A stretch of DNA of 64,000 nucleotides from JAVJSU01 sp040219275 (GTDB lineage: Bacteria > Chloroflexota > Anaerolineae > Aggregatilineales > Phototrophicaceae), in contig JAVJSU010000076.1 in NCBI GenBank assembly GCA_040219275.1, positions 25,537 through 89,536 of the forward strand, read 5' to 3'. Both the position numbers and the translations under genes were made by a program. This document shows positions 54,184 through 63,699 of the stretch, piece after piece (the first letter of the stretch is position 1; each line of letters starts with the position of its first letter). The notes under the pieces are model-generated. The model saw only the letters and a list, made by a program, of their open reading frames with translations. It was not told where the DNA came from and searched no databases.

Positions 54184-55707
54184 ATGAAACCGTTTTTAAT
54201 CTTTCTGTCGCTGATAATTCTCTGCATCACACCGATCCGCGCACAGGATACACTGCCGCCTAACTTCCCACCCGATCCCGCCGACCTGTTCGACCCGCGC
54301 TTGCAAGTCGTGGATGTCGAACTCATCCCGCCCATGCCATTTGCCGACATGGACACTCAACAAATACGTGTTTTCGATGCCCTAGCAGGGGATTGGCATT
54401 CCTTTCCTTTTCCGGCAGATTTCACGGATCGTCCGTCAATCAAAGCGTGGGAGCAAAACACCTATTTGATTTACAGTGTGAATATCGGCGCGTGGGTGCT
54501 TGACGCTGAAAACGGCACTTATCAAGAAATGCAAATGGTCTGCGGTGGACACGCGCCTACGCTCATCGGTGATGGGGAATGGTTTCCCATGATCGTGTGG
54601 AATGATATTTCTACTGGAGACATTGATACTATGCGCCTATGCTTTACTGAAACAGACGAACTCACCGAACCACTCCCCACTGATATAGATTGGTTCTATT
54701 GTTGTGGTGCATTATCCGTGAATACAACGGGTGAATGGTTGATCCTAACAGCGACGGCGGGTGAAGTAACTGTTGAAACACAAACCTACGGACCGACATG
54801 GTATGTGTACTATGGATACGAGATCAAAACTGGAAATCTCCACCGGATTGGTGAATTGCCAACGCGTCTGGAATTTAGCTTTCCTCCCGGCGTGTCCTCC
54901 GGTTGGGTAGACGATACACACGGCATTCTTTATGATTTTGCGGGGGGAGAAAGTTCGCCAGATGATTTTTATGCCTTTAATGTCACTCAACCCGATAGCC
55001 TTCAACTTTTTATGCACGGATGGTTGCTCTGGTCATCATGGGAATATATTGACTACAACCAAAGCTACCAAACCCTTGAAACCTCTGCTCAAGTCCAATA
55101 TATCACTGGTTCTCGGATCACAGACCATCAACCATGTATCCTATACATTTACGACACATATGGCATTCGCGAATTTGAACTCGGCTATGATTGTCTCGCC
55201 GCGCATTTCTTCTATGCCGATGGCGCATACTACACGATTCAAGCAGATACGAACCAGTCCGAAACATCCACGCTGCTTCGTGTAGATTCGCTTACAGGCG
55301 AAATCACGGAACTCTTTATGGGGGAAATTGAAGGGTTTTTACAACTCTCACCAGACGGACGCTATGCCACACTCATGATGGATAACAATGGGCAGGTAGA
55401 TCGTGTTGATTATTATCAGGACGGCGCTTTGGGAGCGGTTAATTCATATGGACTAGAATCACCTTCTTACATAACAGTTGATCTCCAAACTGGACAGCAA
55501 ATCGAGATCGTGACCGATATTTCTCGCTTTGTATATGATCAGCGCAACCCTTTCTATTATCTTTTCAACATCACAAATGAAGATTATTCTATCCGCATTG
55601 TTCAGCACACTACCGCAACCACCTTCGTTGTAGAAGTCACCCCGCGCAATTATAACGGCTACCCGCCACCGAGAGCCATTTACACACTTGAATATCACAG
55701 CGATTGA
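54184..55707 (+). CDS. Secreted propeller-like protein, function unknown
   Basis: A 507-residue exported protein. The start MKPFLIFLSLIILCITPIRA is a clear signal peptide with cleavage after IRA, which is why I chose ATG 54184 over upstream starts in the repeat. The mature part has blade-like segments (GFLQLSPDGRYATLMMDNNG, GRIxDHQPCILYIYDTYG-like region) suggesting a beta-propeller, with several cysteines. No enzymatic motif. It is downstream of ilvD with an intervening hairpin, so probably independently transcribed. Confidence 0.75.
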   Translation: MKPFLIFLSLIILCITPIRAQDTLPPNFPPDPADLFDPRLQVVDVELIPPMPFADMDTQQIRVFDALAGDWHSFPFPADFTDRPSIKAWEQNTYLIYSVNIGAWVLDAENGTYQEMQMVCGGHAPTLIGDGEWFPMIVWNDISTGDIDTMRLCFTETDELTEPLPTDIDWFYCCGALSVNTTGEWLILTATAGEVTVETQTYGPTWYVYYGYEIKTGNLHRIGELPTRLEFSFPPGVSSGWVDDTHGILYDFAGGESSPDDFYAFNVTQPDSLQLFMHGWLLWSSWEYIDYNQSYQTLETSAQVQYITGSRITDHQPCILYIYDTYGIREFELGYDCLAAHFFYADGAYYTIQADTNQSETSTLLRVDSLTGEITELFMGEIEGFLQLSPDGRYATLMMDNNGQVDRVDYYQDGALGAVNSYGLESPSYITVDLQTGQQIEIVTDISRFVYDQRNPFYYLFNITNEDYSIRIVQHTTATTFVVEVTPRNYNGYPPPRAIYTLEYHSD

Positions 55708-55737
55708 TCGTAATGCCCAAGTGGTTAGGGATGGCAA

Positions 55738-55806
55738 ACAAAGTCCCTCCTTGCGATCTAGGAGTGTTTACGCCCGTAAGCGGGGAGGGATTTAGGGAGG
55801 GGATAA
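55738..55806. repeat. Dispersed repeat matching 3.6 kb (inverse orientation)
   Basis: CTTGCGATCTAGGAGTGTTT with ACGCCC is the inverse complement of the GGGCGTAGACACTCCTAG unit near 3630-3650. It is followed by GGGGAGGGATTTAGGGAGG, related to the repeat near 26635. Confidence 0.6.
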
Positions 55807-55891
55807 ATTTGCATCTTCTAACCGCACACTACGAACATCTGTGCTATAATGTGAAGTCAATTATCCTACACCGACTGCGAGACCAAGCAAC

Positions 55892-56032
55892 ATGGCACAA
55901 AACTGCCACAAACATGGCATTCCCGCCACGCACCGCCAATATAAAAACGGGCATTTCTCCCCTCAAAACTGCGACCACTGCCACAACTTGGCGGAAAAAA
56001 TAATTCGTGGCAATGTCATCCGACCCACCTAA
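55892..56032 (+). CDS. 46-residue Cys/His-rich micro-ORF
   Basis: A short frame with ATG and TAA encodes MAQNCHKHGIPATHR, then QYKNGHFSPQNCDHCHNLAE, and ends with a basic stretch. The spacing C-x-x-H ... C-x-x-C-H with further histidines is that of a small zinc-binding (zinc-ribbon-like) protein. A TATAAT sequence lies about 40 bases upstream (55845-55850), but no clear -35 or strong ribosome-binding site is seen. It is too short to be certain of. The density of Cys/His is unlikely by chance. Confidence 0.4.
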   Translation: MAQNCHKHGIPATHRQYKNGHFSPQNCDHCHNLAEKIIRGNVIRPT

Positions 56033-56048
56033 ACTCGATAATCTTTTT

Positions 56049-56128
56049 ACTGATTACTGATTACTGATTACTGATTACTGATTACTGATTACTGATTACT
56101 GATTACTGATTACTGATTACTGATTACT
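56049..56128. repeat. Tandem heptamer array (ACTGATT)n
   Basis: About 11 perfect copies of the 7-base unit ACTGATT run without interruption over 80 bases. Seven-base periodicity also shows in imperfect runs such as TTAGTGATTAGT elsewhere in the window. It lies between the micro-ORF and the AP-endonuclease-like gene and has no coding function. Confidence 0.9.
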
Positions 56129-56309
56129 CCCCTCCCGTCAAGCAGGCTTGAACGCATTGTGCCAAAATGGGTTTACCCATCGCCGAGAGCCATATACACG
56201 CTTGATTCCCTGTCTCTCCACCCTCATAATCAACCTTCATTTTCTTAGTCTCTCCATGTCGTTACACATTTGTAGCTTTTTTCGATCAATCACCTCAGTT
56301 AGGATTTCC

Positions 56310-57164
56310 ATGACTTACGACGATCACTTGCGCTTCGGTACTGTCGGCGCACCGCAGACCACACATGGCAGTGGTACACTCGCCGCTATCGAACACATCG
56401 CCCAACTCGGCTTACATCATCTGGAAATCGCATGGACGCGCAGTGTTCGGGTGAGCGACGAAACCTGCGCGGACATCAAAGCGACGGCAGAAAAATTCGG
56501 CATTAGCCTGAGCGTACACGCGCCGTATTTCATCAACCTTAACAGCCAGACTGACGAATTGATGGGAAAAAGTGACGAACGCCTGCTCATCGCCGCCCGC
56601 AAAGGCTTTCTTGCCGGAGCAACTGATATTGTCTTTCATCCCGGCAGTTATCATGGGCAGGATAAAGGCGAGGTTTATGCGAAAGTCGCCAAGCAACTCA
56701 AAAAAATTCGCCAGATTCTGGATGACGAAGGCGTATCCGCCACGCTCAGACCGGAAACGATGGGCAAATCCGCGATGTTCGGCAATTTAGAGGAAACCGT
56801 CCGCCTCAGCGCAGAGATCGACGGTGTGCTCCCGTGTGTGGATTGGGCGCATCTACACGCCCGCACGGGTGACGGTACGTTCAACACAGCGGAAGAATTT
56901 GCACAGGCGCTGAATATGATGCGGGCGGAACTAGGCGAAGAGATGCTCAAACAGGTGCATTTTCACATGAGCGGGATTGCCTATACCGCGAAAGGCGAGA
57001 AAGAACATCTGCCCCTCATCGAAGCCGATATGCGCTATCGGGAATTGCTGAAGGTGTTCGTGGATTATGGGCTGGCGGGGACGATTGCCGTCGAAGCGCC
57101 CAAACCCTTCCACACATCAGATGCACTCCATCTCCAAGCCACATATCGGCGCATCGTGGAATAA
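56310..57164 (+). CDS. AP endonuclease/xylose isomerase-like TIM-barrel protein
   Basis: A 284-residue TIM barrel of the AP_endonuc_2 superfamily, most like endonuclease IV. Visible motifs are LHHLEIAWTRSVRVSD, FGISLSVHAPYFINLNS, ATDIVFHPGSYHGQDKG, a Glu in LRPETMGKSAMFGNLEE, PCVDWAHLHARTGDG, and QVHFHMSGIAYT. These supply the His, Glu and Asp residues that bind three zinc ions in Nfo. It could therefore be a DNA-repair nuclease, but sugar isomerases share the fold. The ATG at 56310, preceded by AGGA, is chosen because homology starts there; the longer frame to 56148 is in repeat sequence. Confidence 0.85.
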   Translation: MTYDDHLRFGTVGAPQTTHGSGTLAAIEHIAQLGLHHLEIAWTRSVRVSDETCADIKATAEKFGISLSVHAPYFINLNSQTDELMGKSDERLLIAARKGFLAGATDIVFHPGSYHGQDKGEVYAKVAKQLKKIRQILDDEGVSATLRPETMGKSAMFGNLEETVRLSAEIDGVLPCVDWAHLHARTGDGTFNTAEEFAQALNMMRAELGEEMLKQVHFHMSGIAYTAKGEKEHLPLIEADMRYRELLKVFVDYGLAGTIAVEAPKPFHTSDALHLQATYRRIVE

Positions 57165-57290
57165 AGCGCGACCTGAACAAAACTCTAACAACAAATGAAA
57201 AATATAAGACAACTGGCTAAGCGATTTATGAAAATTTTCCGAATTCTGTAAATAAATCGAGCAGAGTCCTTTATAGATGTAGGCTTTTAG

Positions 57291-57312
57291 ATAACAATAA
57301 CATTATTGTTAT
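57291..57312. promoter_or_regulatory. Perfect 22-bp palindrome upstream of the kelch gene
   Basis: ATAACAATAA and TTATTGTTAT are exact inverse complements separated by two bases (CA). The centre lies about 26 bases before the first ATG, so the site overlaps the likely leader or ribosome-binding region. It is a strong candidate for an operator of a dimeric regulator; an AT-only stem would be a weak RNA hairpin, making a protein-binding role more likely. Confidence 0.6.
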
Positions 57313-57327
57313 TAGAAACTTCATTAT

Positions 57328-60300
57328 ATGGGAAATACTATGACGCATTCAGCACAGACTCTGATCGTCTATTTGGGCACTGGCTTGCGAAATTTAAAGG
57401 ATCGCGCTCCACGCATCACATGGATATTGGGCGCACTTGCGAGCTTTCTGCTATTCACGCTAATTTATACGCCGGTTTTCGCCGCCCCCTCAACTTACTT
57501 CACGGAATTACAATGGTCACAGGTTGCCTCTCAACCCTACAGCAATTCCGAGGGACAGGGCGTGGTCGTGGATGGGTTACTGTATTCGTTCGGCGGGTTT
57601 GATAGCACCCATGGGTGTTGTCGCCCTACACGGCGTACCTATTCATATAATCCCGATACAAATATCTGGACACGTCTGCGAGACATGCCCAAGGGGTCAA
57701 CCCATTCAGGCATGACCACCGACGGCACGAATATTTTCTATGCTGGGGGGTATATCGAAAATGCCTCTCAGACCGGGCAAATCTTCGGGACTAACGAAGC
57801 ATGGCGCTATAATGTCGCCAGCGATACCTATACGCAATTGCCTAATCTGCCCGCAATCCGCGCAGGCGGTCAACTCGCGTATGTCGCGGGCAAACTCTAT
57901 TATGTGGGCGGGTCAAATCTGGCACGTAACCAGGATGTTGGTGATCTATACATGCTGGACATCGCCAATAGCGCCACCAGCTGGACAACCCTTGCCTCAC
58001 TGCCAAATCCGCGCCATCACATGGGCATCGCTACCATCAACGGACTCATTTATGTAGTTGGCGGTCAGCATAGGCATGACGGCAACCTCATCGCGCAGGA
58101 TGATGTACACGTCTACAACCCATCCACCAACGCATGGACACAGGTTGCAGATTTACCCAGCCCGCGCAACCATATTACGTCGACAACGGTTGTGGTCGAT
58201 GATCGTATTATCGTGCTGGGCGGTCAGCAGGCACATAACACCAGCTTCAACACCGTTTTTGATTACGACCCCGTTGCTAATGAATGGTCATCGCTCAATA
58301 ATTTGCCATTCTCGCGTCATTCAGCGGTTGGCGGTGTGATCGGCGAATACATCTATTTTTCCACCGGATATAACATCGAAACATGGCGTGGCAAGATTAT
58401 CCGCACATCGCTAGACCCCGAATTGATGGTCAACTTTACGACTCCGCTGACGCAGGTCAATAACGGCGCGGATGTTGAATTTACCGTCACGCTGGAAAAC
58501 ACGGGCGATTTTACCTTTTCCAGCATCAACGTTACGGGGAGTCCGGTTACGGCATGTAATCGGGTGGTCAATAACTTGCTGGTTGGCGATATCTCTGAAT
58601 ATACCTGCACGGCGAATAACGTCACGTCGGCATTTACCAATACCATCGACATCACCGCGACTGCCTCCAATAACGATGTGCTTAACATCAGCAAAGAGGT
58701 TGCTGTTTCGCTTACGCCCGGTCATATCACTATCGTGAATGATGTGAACCCGCCAAACGTGCAGGACTTCGACTTTTTCGGCACGAATGGTATCGGCGCA
58801 TTCACCCTCGGCGACAATGGCGAAAATGCCTATGCGCCGGTCAACGTTAAGGTGAATTTCCAGTCTGTCGGGGCGATTATCCCCCCCGGCTATATCGCAG
58901 ATACGGGTGCGGCGTTCAACGCAACGCCCGGCTTCGGCTGGATACGCGAAGATAGCGTGAATAGCCCGACGCACGTTCCGCTGAACATCACCGGAAACGG
59001 GCGCGATCGCCAGCGATTTAATACAGATCAACGCTACGATACGATCATGCACATACAATACAGCGGCACCAATGGCGTACCCACGCCCGCCGCATGGGAA
59101 TACACGCTTTTGCCGGGTCTTTACACCGTGCATATCAGCGTGGGCGATCAGCCACCGTATGACAGCCTGCATATCATCAACCTTGAAGGACAACGCTACT
59201 TACGCGGGTTCTCCCCGGATGAAGATCAGGAATATTATGAATTCACGGTCACGTTGCCCGTGTTGGATGGTCGTTTAACGGTTGACGCGATTGGTGGCAC
59301 CAACACAAAAATCAACTTTATCGAGATTTCCGGCACCCCCACACCGCCGAACGGACACTTTATCTACAACCTGCCGCCGGACACCTACACCATCACAGAA
59401 ACCGTACCTGCGGGTTGGATGTTGAACACCATCATTTGTAGCGGTGGTGGGACGACACAAATCACGAATGGCATCATCGCCAATGTGAACAGCGGCAGTA
59501 ACATCGTCTGTACGTTTGCCAATGGCGAAGACACTTCACCACCGACCATTCAGCAAATCGCGCCGAACACGACAATCACCGATTCACTCGGCGACCCGAC
59601 GTATGAATGGACAAGCATTCCGAACGCCACAAGCTACGGCGTTTATGTAGAAAAAACCAACGGATCCCCGCAAATCATCAACACAAGTTTGTCTTATACA
59701 GCGGCAAATTGTGATAGCGAGGGTTGCGCGGTTGATCTCACCAACCTGAGCGAAACCTATCGCCTCGTGAACGGCACATATAACTGGTACGTTCGCCCCA
59801 TCGTCAACGGTGTGGCTGGCGATTGGGTCGGTCCACAGGCATTCAATCTGGATGTTCCCGCGCCGTCATTAATCACCTTTAGCGCGACCACGGGCAAAGA
59901 CACCGTGCGTCCCACGTTCCATTGGGCACTGAATGGCGATGCGGATAACGCCTCCTACTTCCAACTCTATTTGCTGGATGGCAATGGCGCGGTGCAATTG
60001 AATCAGTGGTATTCCCGCGTGCAAGCCTGCGGAACAGAATCCAGCACCAGTTGTAACTTCCAATCACCGAATGAACTGGTCGATGAAACAGAATACCGCC
60101 TGTATGTCCTGAGCTATGGTGCAGGCGGATATAGCACAGGCGGTCCATTCGGAAATGGTTACGCCGGACCGGAAACCTTCCTTGTGAGTCTGGCTAAACC
60201 GCAACCGATTTCACCGAATGGTGTGGTTGATCTGCCGCTTGGCAACCCGCAATACACATGGACAGACATCAACGGCGCGACTTACTATTATCTGTATGTC

Positions 60301-63300
60301 GCCAACCAAGCCGGACAGCAAGTGATTTACGAAGTCATCAGCGATATTGGCAATTGCAACGGCACGCAATGCCAGATTGATATGACCACCATCCGCGAGT
60401 CTTATCGCTTACCCGCCGGAATTTACACCTTCTACGTGCGCGGGTTCATCGGTGCGACTGAGTTACAAACGCCATGGTCTAGCCCGATGACCTTTACCAT
60501 CAACTCCAACCTGCCGCCGATTGTCACCAAACTTACTCCGGCGATGGACAGTAACGAAGCCGGACCAAACGTTACCTTTAGCTGGCAAGAAATTCCTACC
60601 GCGGTGGGCTATGAAATTATCGCGCTCGCCCCTGATGGCACAGTTCCAGTTAATTATCGGGGAGTGGCGGGCGATCAAATCACCTGCGCCGCCAATGAAT
60701 GTTCATTAACGCGTGCTTTAGGCGATATTCCGGGCGTATGGACGTGGTTTGCACGGGCATATAACGCCATTGGTGACGGTGGCTGGTCGCCTGCGAATTC
60801 CGCCGCAGATAACTATGGTGGCTTTACATTCACAATGCCCATCCCTCTCCCGACTGTGGTCAACAAGATTTCACCCGTTGGTACGGTCAATAGTGATCTG
60901 CTGACGCTTACATGGGAACATCAGACCGGAGCAAGCGCATACGAAATTTACATCAGCGGACCGGCGGGCTTTGCATACTTTGAAGCGAAAACCGTCGGCG
61001 CAGGTGTGACCTGTAGCACCAATTGTACGCTGGCGCTTCAATTCCCGTCTGTTGGGACTTATACATGGTACGTGCGCGGAATCAACGAAGTGGGTGCAGG
61101 TGCATGGGAACCGGATGATGCGAATGGCGATTATGGCGCATTTGTCTTCAACATAAACCTGACCTTGCCCGGTGTCATCGCTAAGAATACCCCGTCAGCA
61201 AGTGAAGTTCTCACCAATCTTGAAACGGTCTTTAGCTGGCAACATGATTCTGCCGCTACCAAATATGAACTCTATATGACCGGACCGAATGGGTACGTTT
61301 ACCAACAGACCCACATCATCAATCAGGTGGTGACCTGTGCATCGAATTGTCAGATCACGCTCAATTTGCCCGCCAATGGTGCCTACTTATGGTATATACG
61401 TGGCGGAAATGCGGCAGGCTTTGGCAACTGGTCAGCGTTGAATAGCGCGGCGGATAATTATGGCGCGGTGGCATTTAGTGTCAACATGCCGTTGCCCGCT
61501 GTGATCGCTAAAGTGACTCCAACGGAGAGCCAGAATTTCGCTGATCTGGATGTTACGTTTGAGTGGGTACACGACAGCGCCGCGACAATCTACAATCTGT
61601 ACATGACGGGACCGAATAGCTTTATTTCGGATCAAAACCTCGTTGTTGGTCAGGGTGTGACCTGTGCGACTAACTGTTCACTCACCATGCCCTTACCCGC
61701 CAATGGTGCATATATCTGGTATCTGCGTGGCGGGAACGCGGCAGGCTTCGGTAACTGGTCACCATTGAATAGTGCGACAGACAATTACGGCGCGATCAAC
61801 TTCACCGTCGGTCAACCGTTACCGGATGCTATCAGCAAAATCGCACCATCTGCCAGCGCCATACTGGATAATCTGGCGGTGAACTTTAGCTGGCAACCGG
61901 ATGCTAACGCTACTAAATATGAAATCTCCGTCACCGGACCGAGTGGCTATGTTCACAACCAAACTTATACGGTTGGTGCGGGCGTGACCTGTGCGAGCAA
62001 TTGTGCGCTTACGCTGAATCTGCCCGCCAACGGTGCTTACGTGTGGTACGTGCGCGGCGGTAATGAAGCAGGCATGGGCAATTGGTCACCGTTGAATAGC
62101 GCGGCGGATAATTACGGCGCGGTGGCATTCAGTGTCAATATGCCGTTGCCGGGCGTTGTCTCCAAAGTGAGTCCGCAGGCGGCATCGACCTCCACCGTGC
62201 TAGAAGTGCCGTTCCAATGGACACATCTAGCAGGCGCGACCCGTTACGAACTCTCTGTTGTAGGACCGAATAGCTTTGTCCACAACCAAACTTATACTGT
62301 CGGTGCAGGCGTGACCTGTGCATCGACCTGTACAAAGACCATCACTGTTCCTGCCAATGGCAATTACACATGGTATGTGCGGGCAGGTAACGCGGCGGGT
62401 ATGGGCAATTGGTCGCCGTTGAATAGCGCGGCGGATAACCTCGGCGGTGTGCAATTCCTCGTCGCGGTACAGATTCCAATCGCTCCGGCGCTCGTCAGTC
62501 CAGCAGATGATGCGGTCATCTATCAGACCAATCGCCCGACGTTTACATGGAACACCGTTGCGAATGCAACCTACTATCATCTGGAAATCCGCAATGGCAT
62601 GAATGCGGTGGTCGTCGATCAATGGTTCCAGAACACCACCGTCTGCACGGGAAGCACCTGCACGCATCAACTGGTCAACCCGATTGCTTACGGTGGCTAC
62701 ACATGGCGGATGCAATCTTACAACATCGCCGGAACAGGTCCTTATTCTACAGCGCGTGATTTCCTCTCGCTCTCAGCGAATATCCAACCGCTGATGGTTC
62801 AGGTCGAGAATGGCTTGATTACCCGTAGCGGTACGTGGACGGCACAATCTAGCGAACGCGCAGTCGGCATGAGTTACCTGCAAAGTGGGGTTAGCACCGC
62901 CGATACACTCACCATGACCTTCACAGGCACAACGGTGGATGTGGTTTACATAGCCGGACCGCAATATGGCACATTCGTAGTCGAAATTGATGGCGTGCCA
63001 CAGCGGGGCGTGAACGCGACTTCAGCAACGCTTGCCTTCGGTCAAATCGCCAGCTTCACCGATCTTGCCGACGGTGAACACACGTTACGAATCGTGCCGT
63101 TGGGTGGTTCTCCGGTGGCGGTGGATGCGCTGGTCGTTAATGGTGAAGTCTTAGCGACAACGCCTGCGCCGACAGTCACACCGATTGTGATTGATCCTGT
63201 AACGGAAACACCAACAGATGTTCCGGCGGAAGAAACGCCTGTCGTCATTCCGGTCAACCCGACACAGGAAGCACCCGTGATTATCGACCCGACTCCCGCG

Positions 63301-63360
63301 CCGACAGAAACACCGTCCGGCGCGGAGGCAACGGCAGAAGCCACCACTGATGCTCCTTAA
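57328..63360 (+). CDS. Giant secreted kelch/FnIII-like repeat protein
   Basis: A 2010-residue protein. The N terminus has a hydrophobic export segment (WILGALASFLLFTLIYTPVFA). Residues about 60-360 form a kelch propeller (VVDGLLYSFGGFDS, NGLIYVVGGQHRHDG, DRIIVLGGQQAHN). Then come an adhesion-type module (VEFTVTLENTGDFTFSSINV), a malectin-like module (VNVKVNFQSVGAIIPPGYI), a prealbumin-like module (YNLPPDTYTITETVPAGW), and about nine FnIII-like modules. Five of these (60844-62469) are near-identical. A carbohydrate-binding-type domain (near 62810-63150) and a Pro/Thr-rich tail (TPAPTETPSGAEATAEATT) end the protein. No sortase motif. Probably a cell-surface or adhesin-like protein. ATG 57340 is an alternative start. 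Confidence 0.88.
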   Translation: MGNTMTHSAQTLIVYLGTGLRNLKDRAPRITWILGALASFLLFTLIYTPVFAAPSTYFTELQWSQVASQPYSNSEGQGVVVDGLLYSFGGFDSTHGCCRPTRRTYSYNPDTNIWTRLRDMPKGSTHSGMTTDGTNIFYAGGYIENASQTGQIFGTNEAWRYNVASDTYTQLPNLPAIRAGGQLAYVAGKLYYVGGSNLARNQDVGDLYMLDIANSATSWTTLASLPNPRHHMGIATINGLIYVVGGQHRHDGNLIAQDDVHVYNPSTNAWTQVADLPSPRNHITSTTVVVDDRIIVLGGQQAHNTSFNTVFDYDPVANEWSSLNNLPFSRHSAVGGVIGEYIYFSTGYNIETWRGKIIRTSLDPELMVNFTTPLTQVNNGADVEFTVTLENTGDFTFSSINVTGSPVTACNRVVNNLLVGDISEYTCTANNVTSAFTNTIDITATASNNDVLNISKEVAVSLTPGHITIVNDVNPPNVQDFDFFGTNGIGAFTLGDNGENAYAPVNVKVNFQSVGAIIPPGYIADTGAAFNATPGFGWIREDSVNSPTHVPLNITGNGRDRQRFNTDQRYDTIMHIQYSGTNGVPTPAAWEYTLLPGLYTVHISVGDQPPYDSLHIINLEGQRYLRGFSPDEDQEYYEFTVTLPVLDGRLTVDAIGGTNTKINFIEISGTPTPPNGHFIYNLPPDTYTITETVPAGWMLNTIICSGGGTTQITNGIIANVNSGSNIVCTFANGEDTSPPTIQQIAPNTTITDSLGDPTYEWTSIPNATSYGVYVEKTNGSPQIINTSLSYTAANCDSEGCAVDLTNLSETYRLVNGTYNWYVRPIVNGVAGDWVGPQAFNLDVPAPSLITFSATTGKDTVRPTFHWALNGDADNASYFQLYLLDGNGAVQLNQWYSRVQACGTESSTSCNFQSPNELVDETEYRLYVLSYGAGGYSTGGPFGNGYAGPETFLVSLAKPQPISPNGVVDLPLGNPQYTWTDINGATYYYLYVANQAGQQVIYEVISDIGNCNGTQCQIDMTTIRESYRLPAGIYTFYVRGFIGATELQTPWSSPMTFTINSNLPPIVTKLTPAMDSNEAGPNVTFSWQEIPTAVGYEIIALAPDGTVPVNYRGVAGDQITCAANECSLTRALGDIPGVWTWFARAYNAIGDGGWSPANSAADNYGGFTFTMPIPLPTVVNKISPVGTVNSDLLTLTWEHQTGASAYEIYISGPAGFAYFEAKTVGAGVTCSTNCTLALQFPSVGTYTWYVRGINEVGAGAWEPDDANGDYGAFVFNINLTLPGVIAKNTPSASEVLTNLETVFSWQHDSAATKYELYMTGPNGYVYQQTHIINQVVTCASNCQITLNLPANGAYLWYIRGGNAAGFGNWSALNSAADNYGAVAFSVNMPLPAVIAKVTPTESQNFADLDVTFEWVHDSAATIYNLYMTGPNSFISDQNLVVGQGVTCATNCSLTMPLPANGAYIWYLRGGNAAGFGNWSPLNSATDNYGAINFTVGQPLPDAISKIAPSASAILDNLAVNFSWQPDANATKYEISVTGPSGYVHNQTYTVGAGVTCASNCALTLNLPANGAYVWYVRGGNEAGMGNWSPLNSAADNYGAVAFSVNMPLPGVVSKVSPQAASTSTVLEVPFQWTHLAGATRYELSVVGPNSFVHNQTYTVGAGVTCASTCTKTITVPANGNYTWYVRAGNAAGMGNWSPLNSAADNLGGVQFLVAVQIPIAPALVSPADDAVIYQTNRPTFTWNTVANATYYHLEIRNGMNAVVVDQWFQNTTVCTGSTCTHQLVNPIAYGGYTWRMQSYNIAGTGPYSTARDFLSLSANIQPLMVQVENGLITRSGTWTAQSSERAVGMSYLQSGVSTADTLTMTFTGTTVDVVYIAGPQYGTFVVEIDGVPQRGVNATSATLAFGQIASFTDLADGEHTLRIVPLGGSPVAVDALVVNGEVLATTPAPTVTPIVIDPVTETPTDVPAEETPVVIPVNPTQEAPVIIDPTPAPTETPSGAEATAEATTDAP
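60844..62469 (+). repeat. Five tandem 109-residue modules within the kelch gene
   Basis: Repeat starts at 60844, 61162, 61489, 61816 and 62143; the last four units are exactly 327 bp each and the first is 318 bp. Each unit begins with a P/T-L-P-x-x-x-x-K pattern, has a V-x-C-x-x-x-C disulfide-like pair and an NxAGxGNWSPLNSA type ending. Very high DNA identity between units (for example the GAATAGCGCGGCGGATAA segment at 61440, 62095 and 62422) indicates recent duplication or conversion. Confidence 0.9.
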
Positions 63361-63374
63361 GACAATAAACGGTT

Positions 63375-63414
63375 AAATCGTAGGGGAAACCTGTTAGGTT
63401 ACCCTCCGATTTTC
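63375..63414 (+). terminator. Terminator of the kelch gene
   Basis: AATCG-AGGG-AACC on the left pairs with GGTT-CCCT-CGATT on the right, with small bulges, followed by TTTCG. It lies 15 bases after the stop codon. Confidence 0.65.
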
Positions 63415-63468
63415 GTTACGCGTTTAATTTTTTAATCTTCATAAGCAGGGGATTAAATCTACATAAAA

Positions 63469-63500
63469 AAATGACCGACACATAAGCGTGTCGGTCATTT
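63469..63500 (-). terminator. Terminator of DUF1328 copy B
   Basis: AAATGACCGACAC and GTGTCGGTCATTT form a perfect 13-bp stem. On the minus strand it is followed by TTTTTT. The left arm is identical to that of the terminator behind copy A at 6144. Confidence 0.9.
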
Positions 63501-63534
63501 GATTTATGATGTGTGTTTGTTTTAGTAGTCTCTA

Positions 63535-63699
63535 CTAAACGCTCGGACGGCGACCCATCACGAGGGCAACAACTGCCAGAATGATAAAGCCAACAACTAA
63601 CAATACGGCGATGTCAGCAGTAAGTCCAGCGATACCGCCAAAACCAAATACTGCGGCAACAACTGCAATTAAGAAGAAAAATAATGCCCAGCTTAACAT
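63535..63699 (-). CDS. DUF1328/UPF0391 (YtjA-like) small membrane protein, copy B
   Basis: A 54-residue two-helix membrane protein of the same length and pattern as the gene at 5953, starting MLSWALFFFLIAVVAA and ending MGRRPSV, with GFGGIAGLT between the helices. Most differences from copy A are conservative (Ile/Val, Leu/Ile). It is preceded by AAAGGGAAAACACAC. The promoter region and terminator are duplicated as well, so this is a copy of a full transcription unit in inverse orientation. The function of the family is unknown. Confidence 0.92.
   Translation of the reverse strand: MLSWALFFFLIAVVAAVFGFGGIAGLTADIAVLLVVGFIILAVVALVMGRRPSV

Noticed and set aside
55704..56003. 99-codon frame after the propeller gene
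   Set aside because: It runs across a dispersed repeat and reads the Cys/His micro-ORF in another frame; composition is not protein-like.
56049..56128. Heptamer array considered as a CRISPR array
   Set aside because: There are no spacers, the unit is 7 bases and strictly tandem.
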